A stretch of 64,000 bases of DNA, taken from the NCBI RefSeq assembly GCF_004358185.1, contig NZ_SMUV01000070.1, forward strand, positions 62,001 through 126,000. Reading direction: 5' to 3'. The DNA comes from Antarcticimicrobium luteum (GTDB lineage: Bacteria; Pseudomonadota; Alphaproteobacteria; Rhodobacterales; Rhodobacteraceae). Positions 9,451-19,018 of this stretch are shown one piece after another (positions within the stretch are counted from its first letter, which is position 1; every line of letters begins with the position of its first letter). Made by a program: the position numbers and the translations under genes. Below the pieces are notes generated by a model that saw only the letters and a program-made list of their open reading frames with translations, was not told the DNA's origin and made no database searches.

Positions 9451-10493
9451 TTGGCGCGCTCCGCTCGGTCGTTCTGGCGGGGGCTGTTCTGATGGCCCCC
9501 CTCTCGGGCGCCGGGGCGGAGCCGCTGCGCGAAATCCTGGATTTCAGCGATCTCGACGGCTGGGAGTCGGACAATCATGCCGACGCCCTGTCGGTGTTCC
9601 TGCAAACCTGCCCGGACATGGCCGATCCCGACTGGCGCAACCTCTGCGCCGTGGCGCAGCACCAACAACCGAAAAGCGCGCGCGCGTTTTTCGAGCTGTT
9701 CTTTCGGCCGGTCCTGATTCGCGATGACCGCGCCTCTTTGTTCACCGGGTATTACGAACCGGAACTGACTGGCTCGCGCCACCCCACCGCGCGGTTCCGC
9801 TATCCGCTCTACCGGATGCCGCCCGAGGCGAAACGGCAGATCCCATGGCTCTCCCGGCGCGAGATCCTGACCAGCGGCGTGATGGAGAACCGAGGTCTCG
9901 AAATCGCCTGGGTCGATGATCCGGTCGAGCTGTTCTTTTTGCAGATCCAGGGCTCGGGCCGGATCGGCCTGCCGGGCGGCGAATCCTTGCGCGTGGGCTA
10001 TGGCGGCTCCAACGGCCATTCCTATCGCTCGATCGGGATTGAACTGGTCCGACGCGGAACCTATGACGCGCATCAGGTCAGCGCCCAGGTGATCAAGAAC
10101 TGGGTGCGCCGCAACCCCGAGGACGGGCAGGATCTGCTCTATCATAACCCGTCCTATGTGTTTTTCCGCGAAATCAGCCATGTCGGCGACCACCTCGGCC
10201 CCCTCGGGGCGATGAACCGGCCGGTGACGCCGCTGCGCAGCATTGCGGTTGATCCCGCTTTTGTGCCATTGGGCGCGCCGGTCTGGTTGGAAAAGAATGG
10301 CACGGGAAAAATGCGGCGACTGATGGTGGCACAGGACACCGGATCGGCGATCAAGGGCGCGCAACGGGCCGACATCTTCTTCGGCACCGGCAAGGTGGCG
10401 GGCCAGGCCGCCGGGCGGCTGCGCGATCCGGGCCGGATGGTGGTCCTGCTGCCGATCCAGCGCGCCTATGCCCTGTTGCCGGACGGGACATGA
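9447..10493 (+). CDS. mltA: Membrane-bound/secreted lytic murein transglycosylase A
   Basis: Cleaves the glycan strands of peptidoglycan to 1,6-anhydro products in the periplasm. The 348-residue product starts with a signal peptide (MIGALRSVVLAGAVLMAPLS..., cleavage near GAGAEP) without an obvious lipobox cysteine. The MltA barrel follows, with FTGYYEPELTGS, WVDDPVELFFLQIQGSGR and YGGSNGHSYRSIG. The C-terminal 3D domain carries the aspartates in VAQDTGSAIKG and QRADIFFGTG, where the catalytic Asp lies. It overlaps the Tim44-like gene and smr by four bases each. Confidence 0.94.
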   Translation: MIGALRSVVLAGAVLMAPLSGAGAEPLREILDFSDLDGWESDNHADALSVFLQTCPDMADPDWRNLCAVAQHQQPKSARAFFELFFRPVLIRDDRASLFTGYYEPELTGSRHPTARFRYPLYRMPPEAKRQIPWLSRREILTSGVMENRGLEIAWVDDPVELFFLQIQGSGRIGLPGGESLRVGYGGSNGHSYRSIGIELVRRGTYDAHQVSAQVIKNWVRRNPEDGQDLLYHNPSYVFFREISHVGDHLGPLGAMNRPVTPLRSIAVDPAFVPLGAPVWLEKNGTGKMRRLMVAQDTGSAIKGAQRADIFFGTGKVAGQAAGRLRDPGRMVVLLPIQRAYALLPDGT

Positions 10494-11083
10494 TGGCACG
10501 TCGCAAGCTCAGCAGGGAAGAGATGGAGCTCTGGCGCAGGGTCGCGGATCAGGCCGAGCGCCTGCATCCCCGGCGGACCGAAACCGCCCTACCGCAGCCG
10601 GTGCCCGGAACCAAGGCGCCGAAACCGCGGGATGCGCCCTCGTTCGATCCGTTCCGGATGGGTCAGGCGGCCGGGCCGACCCCCCCGCGCCACGACCTCA
10701 AGCCCTCGGTGCGCGACCAGATGTCCGCCTCGCCGGTGCAGATGGACAGCAAGGCCTTCACCCGGATGAAGCGCGGCAAGCTGCGGCCAGAGGCGCGACT
10801 CGATCTGCACGGCATGCGGGTGGATCGTGCGCACCCGGCGTTGATCCAGTTCATCCTGTCCTCGCAGGCGGCAGGGCGGCGGCTGGTTCTGGTGATCACT
10901 GGCAAGGGCAAGCGCAGCCAGGACAGCGGACCGATCCCGACCCCGCGCGGCGTGCTCAGGCATCAGGTGCCGCAATGGCTGTCGATGGCGCCGGTGGCGC
11001 AGGCGGTGTTGCAGATCAGCCCGGCCCACGTCAGCCATGGCGGCGACGGCGCCTATTACGTCTATCTGCGCCGGACGCGATAG
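10490..11083 (+). CDS. Smr domain protein (MutS2 C-terminal-like)
   Basis: The 197-residue protein has a basic, disordered N-terminal half and a C-terminal Smr domain (about residues 100-195) with LDLHGMRVD and the glycine loop VLVITGKGKRSQ, then GVLRHQVPQWL. Smr domains are nicking or RNA-cleaving nucleases in several proteins, but the role of small stand-alone alphaproteobacterial members is not settled. It ends the tim44-mltA-smr operon and is convergent, four bases away, with the lipoprotein hydrolase. Confidence 0.88.
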   Translation: MMARRKLSREEMELWRRVADQAERLHPRRTETALPQPVPGTKAPKPRDAPSFDPFRMGQAAGPTPPRHDLKPSVRDQMSASPVQMDSKAFTRMKRGKLRPEARLDLHGMRVDRAHPALIQFILSSQAAGRRLVLVITGKGKRSQDSGPIPTPRGVLRHQVPQWLSMAPVAQAVLQISPAHVSHGGDGAYYVYLRRTR

Positions 11084-11087
11084 CGCC

Positions 11088-12197
11088 TCACAGCTTGGTC
11101 AGCAAAAGGTCGGGCGACAGGATCAGCTGCGTCGCGTTGCGTACCGTCAGCACCGTGCCCGGCAACAGACCCGATCGTCCTGCCCGGTCGGTCTGAAAGG
11201 CGACATCCAGCGTCGCGCTGTTGGACAGCAGCGAGATCAGCGCGGGCGAGGTGCCCAGCGTGAAATGGCTGTTGCGGCTGCTGAAATCGCTGACATCCAG
11301 GATGGTGACCGGGAACTCGCCCAGCGCCTCGGCGTCGCGCAGGTTGCCCAGCCGGGCGCCGGCCCCGTTGATCCGCGCCGACAGCGCCAGCGCCTTGTCG
11401 CGCTTTGAAACGAAAATGGCAAAGGGCTGCGGCAACTCGTGGAATCGCCGGGCCTGTACCCGGAACAGATCTATATCCAGATCGGGCGAGATCAGGACCA
11501 CCCCGCTCAGCGCCCGCCTGCTCCAACCCGGGTCGGCGATCTCGATCTGGCGCAGGGTCTCCATCAACAGCATGGTGCCCAGCGAATGGGCGACCAGGAT
11601 GATACGCCGGGGGTTCGCGGCGCGCAGATCGCGCAGCAATTCCTCCAGCGCATCGCGGGAAAACAAAACGCTGTCGCGGTCATAGGTATAGCCCAGCGGA
11701 TGGGTGGCGCTGGGCCAGGAGAAATGCACCGGAATCGCCGGCACGTCGAAATCGTGGGTGATCTGCGCGGTGCGGAACACCCCGTCGAAGAAACTGTTGT
11801 TGTAGCCGTGGATATACAGCGCGATCTCGCGCCGGTCGGCCGGCGCGGCGCGGATGGCGCGGGACAGCGCCGCCCGGAACCCCTGTCGCCCATCCATATC
11901 CGTGCGGGTGGCGATGGCAAAGTCGGTCTGCGGGTCAGGGTTCTTGAAGCCGTTGCGGATCTGTCCCTTCTGGTGGGTCGGCGGGATCGACACGCCCAGC
12001 TGCATGTAGCTGATCCGCTCGGACCGGTCGGTGGTGAACCAGCCGCCCGGCTCCGGCACCCGGTTGGTGGCGACAAAGACCGGCCGCAGGATGCCGACGT
12101 CGCCGGCCTGCGGCATCAACGGCGCGTGAAACCGGTCGGCGCAGGCCGACACGCCCGTCGCCGCCATCAGCATCAGCATCTGCCTGCGCTGTACCAC
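11088..12197 (-). CDS. Alpha/beta hydrolase lipoprotein (DUF900 type)
   Basis: The 369-residue product begins with a lipoprotein-type leader (LMAATGVSACADR; lipobox cysteine near residue 19). The body contains YIHGYNNSF, an oxyanion-hole-like motif, the nucleophile elbow VAHSLGTMLL and ISPDLDIDLF. These match DUF900, esterase-like alpha/beta hydrolases of unknown substrate. It follows hslU by 57 bases on the same strand, a linkage that may simply be transcriptional. No substrate can be named. Confidence 0.8.
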   Translation of the reverse strand: MVQRRQMLMLMAATGVSACADRFHAPLMPQAGDVGILRPVFVATNRVPEPGGWFTTDRSERISYMQLGVSIPPTHQKGQIRNGFKNPDPQTDFAIATRTDMDGRQGFRAALSRAIRAAPADRREIALYIHGYNNSFFDGVFRTAQITHDFDVPAIPVHFSWPSATHPLGYTYDRDSVLFSRDALEELLRDLRAANPRRIILVAHSLGTMLLMETLRQIEIADPGWSRRALSGVVLISPDLDIDLFRVQARRFHELPQPFAIFVSKRDKALALSARINGAGARLGNLRDAEALGEFPVTILDVSDFSSRNSHFTLGTSPALISLLSNSATLDVAFQTDRAGRSGLLPGTVLTVRNATQLILSPDLLLTKL

Positions 12198-12254
12198 GAT
12201 GTCCCGCCTCTCTTTGCTTCCTGCAGACCAAGATAGCGGGCCGCGCCGCCGGGT

Positions 12255-13562
12255 CTAGAGCACGTAACGGCTGAGGTCGGCGGATTTGAGCAGCTCGCCC
12301 AGGTTCTGGTCGACGAAATCCGCATCCACCGTAATCGCCTCGCCGGCGCGGTCGGGCGCGGTGAACGAAAGCTCCTCGAACACCCGCTCCATCACCGTGT
12401 AGAGCCGCCGCGCGCCGATATTCTCGACCGTCTGGTTCACCTCGGCCGCGATCCTGGCCAGCGCCGCGATGCCGTCGTCGGTAAAGCTCACGGTGACCTC
12501 TTCGGTGCCCATCAGCGCGGTATACTGCCGGGTCAGCGCGTTGTCGGTCTCGGTCAGGATGCGCACGAAATCCCCCTCGGTCAGCGCCCGCAGCTCGACC
12601 CGGATCGGCAGCCGCCCCTGCAATTCGGGCAGCAGGTCCGAGGGTTTGGCGATATGAAAGGCGCCCGAGGCGATGAACAGGATATGGTCGGTCTTGACCG
12701 GCCCGTGCTTGGTGGAAACCGTGGTTCCCTCGATCAGCGGCAGCAGATCGCGCTGAACCCCCTCGCGGCTGACATCGCCGCCGCGCGCGTCGGCACGGGC
12801 GCAAACCTTGTCGATCTCGTCCAGGAACACGATGCCGTTCTGCTCCACCGCCTCCAGCGCCGCGCGGGTCACCGCGTCATCGTCCAGCAGTTTGTCGGCC
12901 TCTTCCCCGATCAGGATGTCATAGCTTTCGGCGACGGTCGTCTTCTTGCGCACCGTGCGCCCGCCAAAGGCCTTTCCGAACAGATCCCCCAGGTTCATCA
13001 TGCCCATCTGACTGCCGGGCTGGCCGGGAATCTCGAACATCGGCGCGGGCCCCGAGGTGTCGGCCAGTTCCAGCTCGATTTCGGTATTGTCCAGTTCTCC
13101 GGCCTTGAGCTTGCGGCGGAACATCTCCCGCGTGCCCTCGCGCGCACCCTCGCCGGTCAGCGCGTCGATCACCCGCTCTTCGGCGGCATGATGCGCCTTG
13201 GCCCTGACCTCGTCGCGCATCCACTCACGGGTCTGCGCGATGGCGCCGTCCACCAGATCGCGGACGATCTGTTCCACATCGCGGCCGACATAGCCCACCT
13301 CGGTGAACTTGGTCGCCTCGACCTTGATAAAGGGCGCGCGGGCCAGCCTGGCCAGCCGCCGGCTGATCTCGGTCTTGCCGACGCCGGTGGGCCCGATCAT
13401 CAGGATGTTCTTGGGATACACCTCGTCGCGCAGATCGTCGGACAGCTGCTTGCGCCGCCAGCGGTTGCGCAACGCCACCGCGACGGCGCGCTTGGCATCC
13501 TGCTGGCCGATGATGAACCGGTCCAGTTCAGAGACGATCTCGCGGGGGGTAAGGTCGGTCAT
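12255..13562 (-). CDS. hslU: ATP-dependent protease ATPase subunit HslU
   Basis: AAA+ unfoldase of the HslUV (ClpYQ) protease. The 435-residue product starts [19 protein letters not shown] (I rejected an in-frame extension to 13622). It carries Walker [10 protein letters not shown] near residue 57, the pore motif GYVGRDVEQ, Walker [14 protein letters not shown], sensor segments and the C-terminal DLSRYVL tail that docks into HslV. Between them lies the family's I domain. Length fits the norm. It lies downstream of hslV on the same strand. Confidence 0.97.
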   Translation of the reverse strand: MTDLTPREIVSELDRFIIGQQDAKRAVAVALRNRWRRKQLSDDLRDEVYPKNILMIGPTGVGKTEISRRLARLARAPFIKVEATKFTEVGYVGRDVEQIVRDLVDGAIAQTREWMRDEVRAKAHHAAEERVIDALTGEGAREGTREMFRRKLKAGELDNTEIELELADTSGPAPMFEIPGQPGSQMGMMNLGDLFGKAFGGRTVRKKTTVAESYDILIGEEADKLLDDDAVTRAALEAVEQNGIVFLDEIDKVCARADARGGDVSREGVQRDLLPLIEGTTVSTKHGPVKTDHILFIASGAFHIAKPSDLLPELQGRLPIRVELRALTEGDFVRILTETDNALTRQYTALMGTEEVTVSFTDDGIAALARIAAEVNQTVENIGARRLYTVMERVFEELSFTAPDRAGEAITVDADFVDQNLGELLKSADLSRYVL

Positions 13563-13639
13563 GTCTGTCCTTCCAGGGGTTACTGTCGCGGGTCCGAAAT
13601 TCTTAGAAAGAATGTCCGGCAAGAAACTGCTGGGGCTCC

Positions 13640-14197
13640 CTATCCGGAGATAGTCTCCACCGTCACATTGCCATTGGTATAGACACAGATATCGGCCGCG
13701 ATCGCCATTGCCTTGCGGGCGATCTCCTCGGCGGTCAGCCCGGTTTCCATCAGCCCGCGCGCGGCGGCCAGCGCATAGTTGCCGCCCGATCCGATCGCGG
13801 CGACGTCATGTTCGGGCTCCAGCACGTCGCCGGCGCCGGTGATCACATAGATTTCCTTGCCGTCGCTGACGATCAGCATCGCCTCCAGCTTTTGCAGGTA
13901 CTTGTCGGTGCGCCAGTCCTTGGCCAGCTCTACCGCCCCGCGCTGCAACTGGCCCGGCGTCGCCTCCAGCTTGGTCTCCAGCCGTTCCAGCAGGGTGAAG
14001 GCATCCGCGGTCGATCCGGCGAACCCCGCCACCACGTCATAACCGCCGGGGGAAAGCCGCCGCACCTTGCGCGCGGTGCCCTTGATCACGGTATCGCCCA
14101 GCGACACCTGGCCGTCGCCCGCGATCACCACCTGGCCGCCCCGGCGGACGCCGATGATGGTTGTGCCGTGCCAGCCGGGAAAGGACTTCTCGCTCAT
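13640..14197 (-). CDS. hslV: ATP-dependent protease peptidase subunit HslV
   Basis: Threonine peptidase forming the double hexamer core of HslUV. The 185-residue product has an 11-residue propeptide ending WHG, after which mature Thr (residue 12) begins [21 protein letters not shown]. Later blocks [17 protein letters not shown] and [15 protein letters not shown] are typical. It precedes hslU by 77 bases in one operon and is divergent from the capsule-like gene. Confidence 0.97.
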   Translation of the reverse strand: MSEKSFPGWHGTTIIGVRRGGQVVIAGDGQVSLGDTVIKGTARKVRRLSPGGYDVVAGFAGSTADAFTLLERLETKLEATPGQLQRGAVELAKDWRTDKYLQKLEAMLIVSDGKEIYVITGAGDVLEPEHDVAAIGSGGNYALAAARGLMETGLTAEEIARKAMAIAADICVYTNGNVTVETISG

Positions 14198-14304
14198 CTG
14201 TGCCTCCTGATCGTTGCCTGACTATATGGACGGGGCCGTGCGGACAGACAAGGGCGGCGACCCCCGCGCTTGCCCGGCCCGCCAACCCCCACTAGCGTGC
14301 CGGC

Positions 14305-15219
14305 ATGAGTGAACCGCGCCACGCCACCTTTTATCTCGAGGACGGTCTGCGGCAGAGCGCCGAGGCCGGAGAGCATAATTTTCTTACTCTGCTGGCCGGG
14401 GTGCTGCGCGCCGCCGGTTTCGATCTGGCCTATCGTCCCGATACCGAAGAAGAACGCGCCGCCTCCGCCGGTCGCCCCGGCTATGCGCTCTTTCACATGG
14501 CCGAACCGACCCATGACCGCGCGCTGACCCTGCGCCGCGTCTATCACTATCCGTTCTGGGCCATTGAGCCCAGCGCCCGCCGCTGGGACTGGCGCGTCGC
14601 CAAGACCGCCTTTGCCGCCGATGCCGTGCCGCGCAGGGAGGCGGACCGCTTCTATCGCTTCTGGCAGAGCCGGCTGTTCGCCGATGCCCCGCAAAACGCC
14701 ACGCGCGAGGGGTTCGTCTATGTGCCCCTGCAAGGGCGGCTGCTCCAACACCGTTCGTTCCAGGGCTGCGCGCCGCTCGACATGCTGCGCGCGGTGCTCG
14801 CCCACGATCCCCGCCCGGTCATAGCGGCTTTGCACCCGAAGGAGAGCTATTCGGAGGATGAGCTGACCGCGCTCGACCGGCTGGAACAGGCGACCCCCCG
14901 CCTGACCGTCACGCTGGGCGGGATGGAGCGCTGGCTCGGCGGCTGCGACTATGTCGTCACCGAGAATTCCAGCGCCGCCTTCAACGGTTATCTCTTCGGC
15001 AAGCCCGCCGTGCTTTTCGCGCGCGCCGATTTCCACCATATCGCCGCCGATGCCATCCGGCTGGGGGCGGAACAGGCCTTGCGCGCCGCCACCGACCTGC
15101 GGCCCGATTACGCAGGTTACCTGCACTGGTTCTGGCAGGACATGGCGATCAACGCCGGCAGGCCGGAGGCAACCGGGAAAATCCACGCCGCCCTGCTGCG
15201 CGCCGGCTGGCCGGTCTAA
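14305..15219 (+). CDS. Capsule polysaccharide biosynthesis-like protein, unknown substrate
   Basis: The 304-residue product has no membrane segments. Its second half contains VIAALHPKESYSEDEL, then YVVTENSSAAFNGYLFGKPAVLFARADFHH (key parts: TENSSAAFNG and GKPAVLF), an arrangement like the capsule-synthesis / glycosyltransferase domain of KpsC/KpsS-type proteins, where a Thr/Asn-Ser segment and GKP loop bind the sugar donor. It stands alone between divergent hslV and convergent trxA, not in a capsule locus. Assignment rests on motif resemblance only. Confidence 0.6.
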   Translation: MSEPRHATFYLEDGLRQSAEAGEHNFLTLLAGVLRAAGFDLAYRPDTEEERAASAGRPGYALFHMAEPTHDRALTLRRVYHYPFWAIEPSARRWDWRVAKTAFAADAVPRREADRFYRFWQSRLFADAPQNATREGFVYVPLQGRLLQHRSFQGCAPLDMLRAVLAHDPRPVIAALHPKESYSEDELTALDRLEQATPRLTVTLGGMERWLGGCDYVVTENSSAAFNGYLFGKPAVLFARADFHHIAADAIRLGAEQALRAATDLRPDYAGYLHWFWQDMAINAGRPEATGKIHAALLRAGWPV

Positions 15220-15225
15220 CGCCAA

Positions 15226-15260
15226 AGAAAAAGGGGCACCCGCAGGCACCCCTTTGAAAT
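15226..15260. terminator. Hairpin terminator between convergent capsule-like gene and trxA
   Basis: The stem AAAGGGG (15230-15236) pairs with CCCCTTT (15249-15255). On the minus strand it is followed by a T-rich stretch, so it fits trxA termination best; it may also serve the plus-strand gene. Confidence 0.7.
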
Positions 15261-15277
15261 TCAACCGGAAAACCGGA

Positions 15278-15598
15278 TCAGATCGAGTCGTTGATCCAGC
15301 TTTGCAGCGCCGCCTTGGGGGCCGCGCCGGCACGGTTCGAGATCACCTGGCCGTCCTTGAAGATGAACAGCGCCGGAATGCCGCGCACGCCCATGGCGGC
15401 GGCGGTGTTCGGGTTGGAGTCGACGTCCACCTTGGCGATCTTCACCTTGCCTTCGTATTCGGCCGACAGCTCTTCCAGGGCCGGACCGATCTGTTTGCAG
15501 GGGCCGCACCACTCGGCCCAGAAATCCACCACGACGGGAATATCGGATTGCTTGACGATCTGATCGAAGGTGTCGTCGGTGACGGGAACGGTGGCCAT
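15278..15598 (-). CDS. trxA: Thioredoxin
   Basis: Cytoplasmic disulfide reductase. The 106-residue protein has [18 protein letters not shown] with the WCGPC active site at about residues 31-35, the cis-proline region [14 protein letters not shown], and [12 protein letters not shown] at the start. Typical single-domain length. It follows addA on the same strand with a 36-base gap and probably belongs to the same transcript, a common Rhodobacteraceae arrangement. Confidence 0.97.
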   Translation of the reverse strand: MATVPVTDDTFDQIVKQSDIPVVVDFWAEWCGPCKQIGPALEELSAEYEGKVKIAKVDVDSNPNTAAAMGVRGIPALFIFKDGQVISNRAGAAPKAALQSWINDSI

Positions 15599-15634
15599 GG
15601 TCTGTCTCCTGATGCGAAAGGCTTGGGTCGGAAG

Positions 15635-18600
15635 TTATGCAGCGCCACCGGTATCGTCAAGGCAACCCGCCCGTGCCAGCGCCTCTGACACAAGATCGTG
15701 TGCCAGCGGCATGAGTTGCGCGCTGCGCGTCCACAAAATCGCGGTTTCGACCACCCGGCCGCGATAGATTTGCGCCAGCGCGGCGGCATAGGCCCCCATC
15801 TGCCGCAACAGCCCCTCGGGACAGTCCTCCACTCGCCCCGGCACCGTGGCGTTGGTCTTGAAATCCACGGCAAGAACCCGCTCCGGCGTGACGACCAGCC
15901 GGTCGATCACCCCGTGCAGCCGCCGCGCGCCCAGGGCTGCTGTCACCGGCACCTCGGCCAGGGCATCGGCGGCAAAGATCGGGGCGAGGTCCGGCGCGGT
16001 CAGCACGCCGCGCGCCTCGGCCAGCAGATCGGCGCGCTCCGCCTCCGGCATATCCGCCAGAAGGTTCTCCGCCGCGCGCGCCCAATCCGCCTGCGCCAGC
16101 CCCGGCAGATGTTCCAGCAACAGGTGAATGCGCGTGCCGCGTACCTTGGCGGCCTCTTCGTCCTGCCCCGCCTCCCCCGGCAGCGCCTTGGCCCCGCCCA
16201 GATCCGAGGGGCCCAGCGTTGGCGGCGCCTCTTGCCGCTGTGATGCGGGGGCTTTCAGGAAACCCGGCAGCGGTACCGAATGGCGCACCGCATGCTCCGC
16301 CGCGATCTCCTCCGGCCCGGTCCAGTCGCCCACCTCATAGCGCAGGCCCGATCCGCCCCCGAAGACCTGCGGAACCGCCCCGGCGCGGGCCATTGCCGCC
16401 TGGACCATCTGATACCAGCTGTCGCCGGCCTTATCCAAATCGCCGGCGGCGGCGACGATCAGCCATTTCTCGGCCCGCGTCAGCGCCACGTACAAAAGCC
16501 GCAGTCTTTCGTACATTTGCTTGGCCTGCGCCGCATCCCGCGCCCGGGTCAGCGCCGGTGGCATTTCCGCCGCCGCCGTGCGCCACAGCGGCACGCCATC
16601 GGCCAACATCACCTGCGGCAAGGTCGGCGGCCGCCGCTTGGCGGTATCGGGCAGGATCACGATCGGCGCCTCCAGCCCCTTGGCGCCATGCACCGTCATC
16701 ACCCGGATCATATTGCCCGCGCCGCCCATCTGGCGCTTGATCTCCAGATCGTCGGTCTCCATCCAGACCAGAAATCCGGTCAGGCTGGGGATCGCGCTGC
16801 GCTCATAGGCCAGCGCCTGGGACAGCAGCGCGTTGATCCCGTCCTCCGCCTCGGCCCCCAGCCGCGCCAGCAACCGGCGGCGGCCGTCATGGCGGGTCAG
16901 GATGCGTTCGATCAGATCGTAGGGACGCAGGAAATCGGTCTGGTCGCGCAGGTCGTTCAGCAGCGCCAGCGTTTCGGGGAATTCCTCGGCCCGGTCGCGC
17001 AGGGCCTGCCAGAGAAAGCGTTTCTGCCGCCGATGCGCCAGATCGAAGAGCTGCTGTTCGCTCCAGCCCAGCAGCGGCGATTTCAGCACCGTGGCCAGCG
17101 ACAGGTCGTCTTCGGGCGTGGCCAGAAACCGCAGCAGCGCCGCCAGATCCTTTACCGCCAGTTCCGCCCCGACCTTCAGCCGGTCGGCCCCGGCGATGGG
17201 AAGGCGGGCGGCCTTGCAGGCGCGGATGATCTCGGCGAAGAGGTCCGAGCGCCGCTGCACCAGGATCAGGAAATCCCCCGCCTGCACCGGGCGGCGCTGG
17301 AACGTGCCCGGTGTCTTCCCGTCCACCGGCACCGTCTCGCCGCGCTCGATCATCTGCTTGATGCCCTGCGCGATCCTCTCGGCCAGAACCACGGTGTGAT
17401 GCCGCGCGCCGGGGCGGTCGACCGGATCGGTCCAGTCGCCCTCAACCTCATCCTCGACCTTTTCCACCACCGGCCAGAGATCGACGCGGCCGGGCAGATC
17501 GGATTTGAACGCGCGGTGCAGCGCCTCCTTGCGAAACCCGGCCTCTGCCCTGCCCTCGAACACCAGATCGACCAGTTGCAGGATCGCCTGCGCCGAGCGG
17601 AAGGAAAACTCCAGCGTCAGATCCTGCAACCCGGCGCCGGTATCGGTCAGCCGCCTGGAGAACTCCGCCTGCATCCGGTCGAAGGCCTCCGGGTCGGCCC
17701 CCTGGAAGGAATAGATCGACTGTTTCTTGTCGCCGACGACGAAGATCGTGCGCTCGACATCCGGCCGCGCCCCCTGGCCACTGGTAAACTCCTGCGCCAG
17801 CTTCTCGATCACGTCCCATTGCTCCGGGCTGGTGTCCTGCGCCTCGTCCACCAGGATATGGTCGATGCCGCCGTCGAGACGGTAGAGCACCCAGGCCGCC
17901 ACGCCCGGATCGTTCAGCAACTGCCTTGTCTTCAGGATCAGGTCGTCGAAGTCGAGCCAGCCGCGCAGTTGTTTGCGGCGTTCGTATTCCGGCAGGAATT
18001 CCCGCGCGAATTCATGCAGCGCCTGCGATTTTCGGGTCGCCTCCAGCCCCAGACGGCGCGGGCGGGCGGCCTCGACGCGGCGCATCAGCGGCTCCACCCT
18101 GTCCATCAGATCGGGGTGATCGTTGCGCAGATCCTTGGTCGGAAACGTCCCTATCTTGGCCGAAAACGGGTCTTTTGCACTCGCCCCGGTCAGAAAGACC
18201 CCTTCCAGAACCGGCAGGTCGGAAAGCCCGGGCTCACTGATCGCGGCGAGTTTTTCGGCGGCCTTCTGATCGGTGCTCTTGCCGGTGGCGAGCATCTCGC
18301 GCAACCGCGTCAGCAGCTCCGCCTCGCCGCCCAGAAACACCTCGCCGCTCAGCGCCTCTGCGTCATACCCCGGCGGCAGATCGAACAGCGCCAGCAGCGC
18401 GTCCCAATCCAGCGGCTCGGCAAAACCCGCGCGCTTGCCGGTGACGGCGGCGGTCAGCGCGGCGAAATCCGTATCGGTCAGGTGCCGGGCCAGGGCGTCG
18501 ATCAGATGCGCGTGGCGCCCGTCGGCGAAATCCTCGACGATCTCCTCGCGCAACAGCGCCGCGGCGCGATCCTCCATCTCGGAAAACTGCGGGCTGACCC

Positions 18601-19018
18601 CGGCCTCCAGCGGAAACCGCCGCAGAAACGAGGCGCAGAAGGAGTGGATGGTCTGGATCTTCAGCCCGCCGGGCGTCTCGATGGCGCGGGCAAAGAGGGT
18701 TCGGGCGTGGGCCAGCCGGTCGGGCGTGATCGCGCCCTCGGTCCCCAACGCCTCCAGCTGACCGCACAGCGCGCCGTCCTCCAACATCGCCCATTCGCCC
18801 AGCCGTTTGAACAGCCGGTTCTGCATCTCGTTGGCCGCCGCCTTGGTATAGGTGAGGCACAGGATGTGCTGCGGCTCCACATCCGCGAGCAGCAGCCGCG
18901 CCACCCGGTCGGTCAGCACCCGCGTCTTGCCCGAGCCCGCATTGGCGGCCAGCCAGGTCGAGGCATCGGGTCGCGCCGCCTGCACCTGCCGTTCGGTGGC
19001 CTCATCGCGCCGGCTCAT
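15635..19018 (-). CDS. addA: Double-strand break repair helicase-nuclease AddA
   Basis: UvrD-type helicase and nuclease subunit of the AddAB complex, the alphaproteobacterial counterpart of RecBCD, resecting DNA ends for RecA. The 1127-residue product starts MSRRDEATERQVQAARPD (start at 19018; an upstream in-frame Met is inside addB). It shows Walker A ANAGSGKTRVL, the helicase motifs VDEAQDTSPEQWDVIEKL, VGDKKQSIYSFQGADP and TVHGAKGLEAPIVIL, and a C-terminal Cas4/RecB-like nuclease with GVIDRLV and AVDFKTN. The addB stop overlaps the addA start by four bases. Confidence 0.96.
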   Translation of the reverse strand: MSRRDEATERQVQAARPDASTWLAANAGSGKTRVLTDRVARLLLADVEPQHILCLTYTKAAANEMQNRLFKRLGEWAMLEDGALCGQLEALGTEGAITPDRLAHARTLFARAIETPGGLKIQTIHSFCASFLRRFPLEAGVSPQFSEMEDRAAALLREEIVEDFADGRHAHLIDALARHLTDTDFAALTAAVTGKRAGFAEPLDWDALLALFDLPPGYDAEALSGEVFLGGEAELLTRLREMLATGKSTDQKAAEKLAAISEPGLSDLPVLEGVFLTGASAKDPFSAKIGTFPTKDLRNDHPDLMDRVEPLMRRVEAARPRRLGLEATRKSQALHEFAREFLPEYERRKQLRGWLDFDDLILKTRQLLNDPGVAAWVLYRLDGGIDHILVDEAQDTSPEQWDVIEKLAQEFTSGQGARPDVERTIFVVGDKKQSIYSFQGADPEAFDRMQAEFSRRLTDTGAGLQDLTLEFSFRSAQAILQLVDLVFEGRAEAGFRKEALHRAFKSDLPGRVDLWPVVEKVEDEVEGDWTDPVDRPGARHHTVVLAERIAQGIKQMIERGETVPVDGKTPGTFQRRPVQAGDFLILVQRRSDLFAEIIRACKAARLPIAGADRLKVGAELAVKDLAALLRFLATPEDDLSLATVLKSPLLGWSEQQLFDLAHRRQKRFLWQALRDRAEEFPETLALLNDLRDQTDFLRPYDLIERILTRHDGRRRLLARLGAEAEDGINALLSQALAYERSAIPSLTGFLVWMETDDLEIKRQMGGAGNMIRVMTVHGAKGLEAPIVILPDTAKRRPPTLPQVMLADGVPLWRTAAAEMPPALTRARDAAQAKQMYERLRLLYVALTRAEKWLIVAAAGDLDKAGDSWYQMVQAAMARAGAVPQVFGGGSGLRYEVGDWTGPEEIAAEHAVRHSVPLPGFLKAPASQRQEAPPTLGPSDLGGAKALPGEAGQDEEAAKVRGTRIHLLLEHLPGLAQADWARAAENLLADMPEAERADLLAEARGVLTAPDLAPIFAADALAEVPVTAALGARRLHGVIDRLVVTPERVLAVDFKTNATVPGRVEDCPEGLLRQMGAYAAALAQIYRGRVVETAILWTRSAQLMPLAHDLVSEALARAGCLDDTGGAA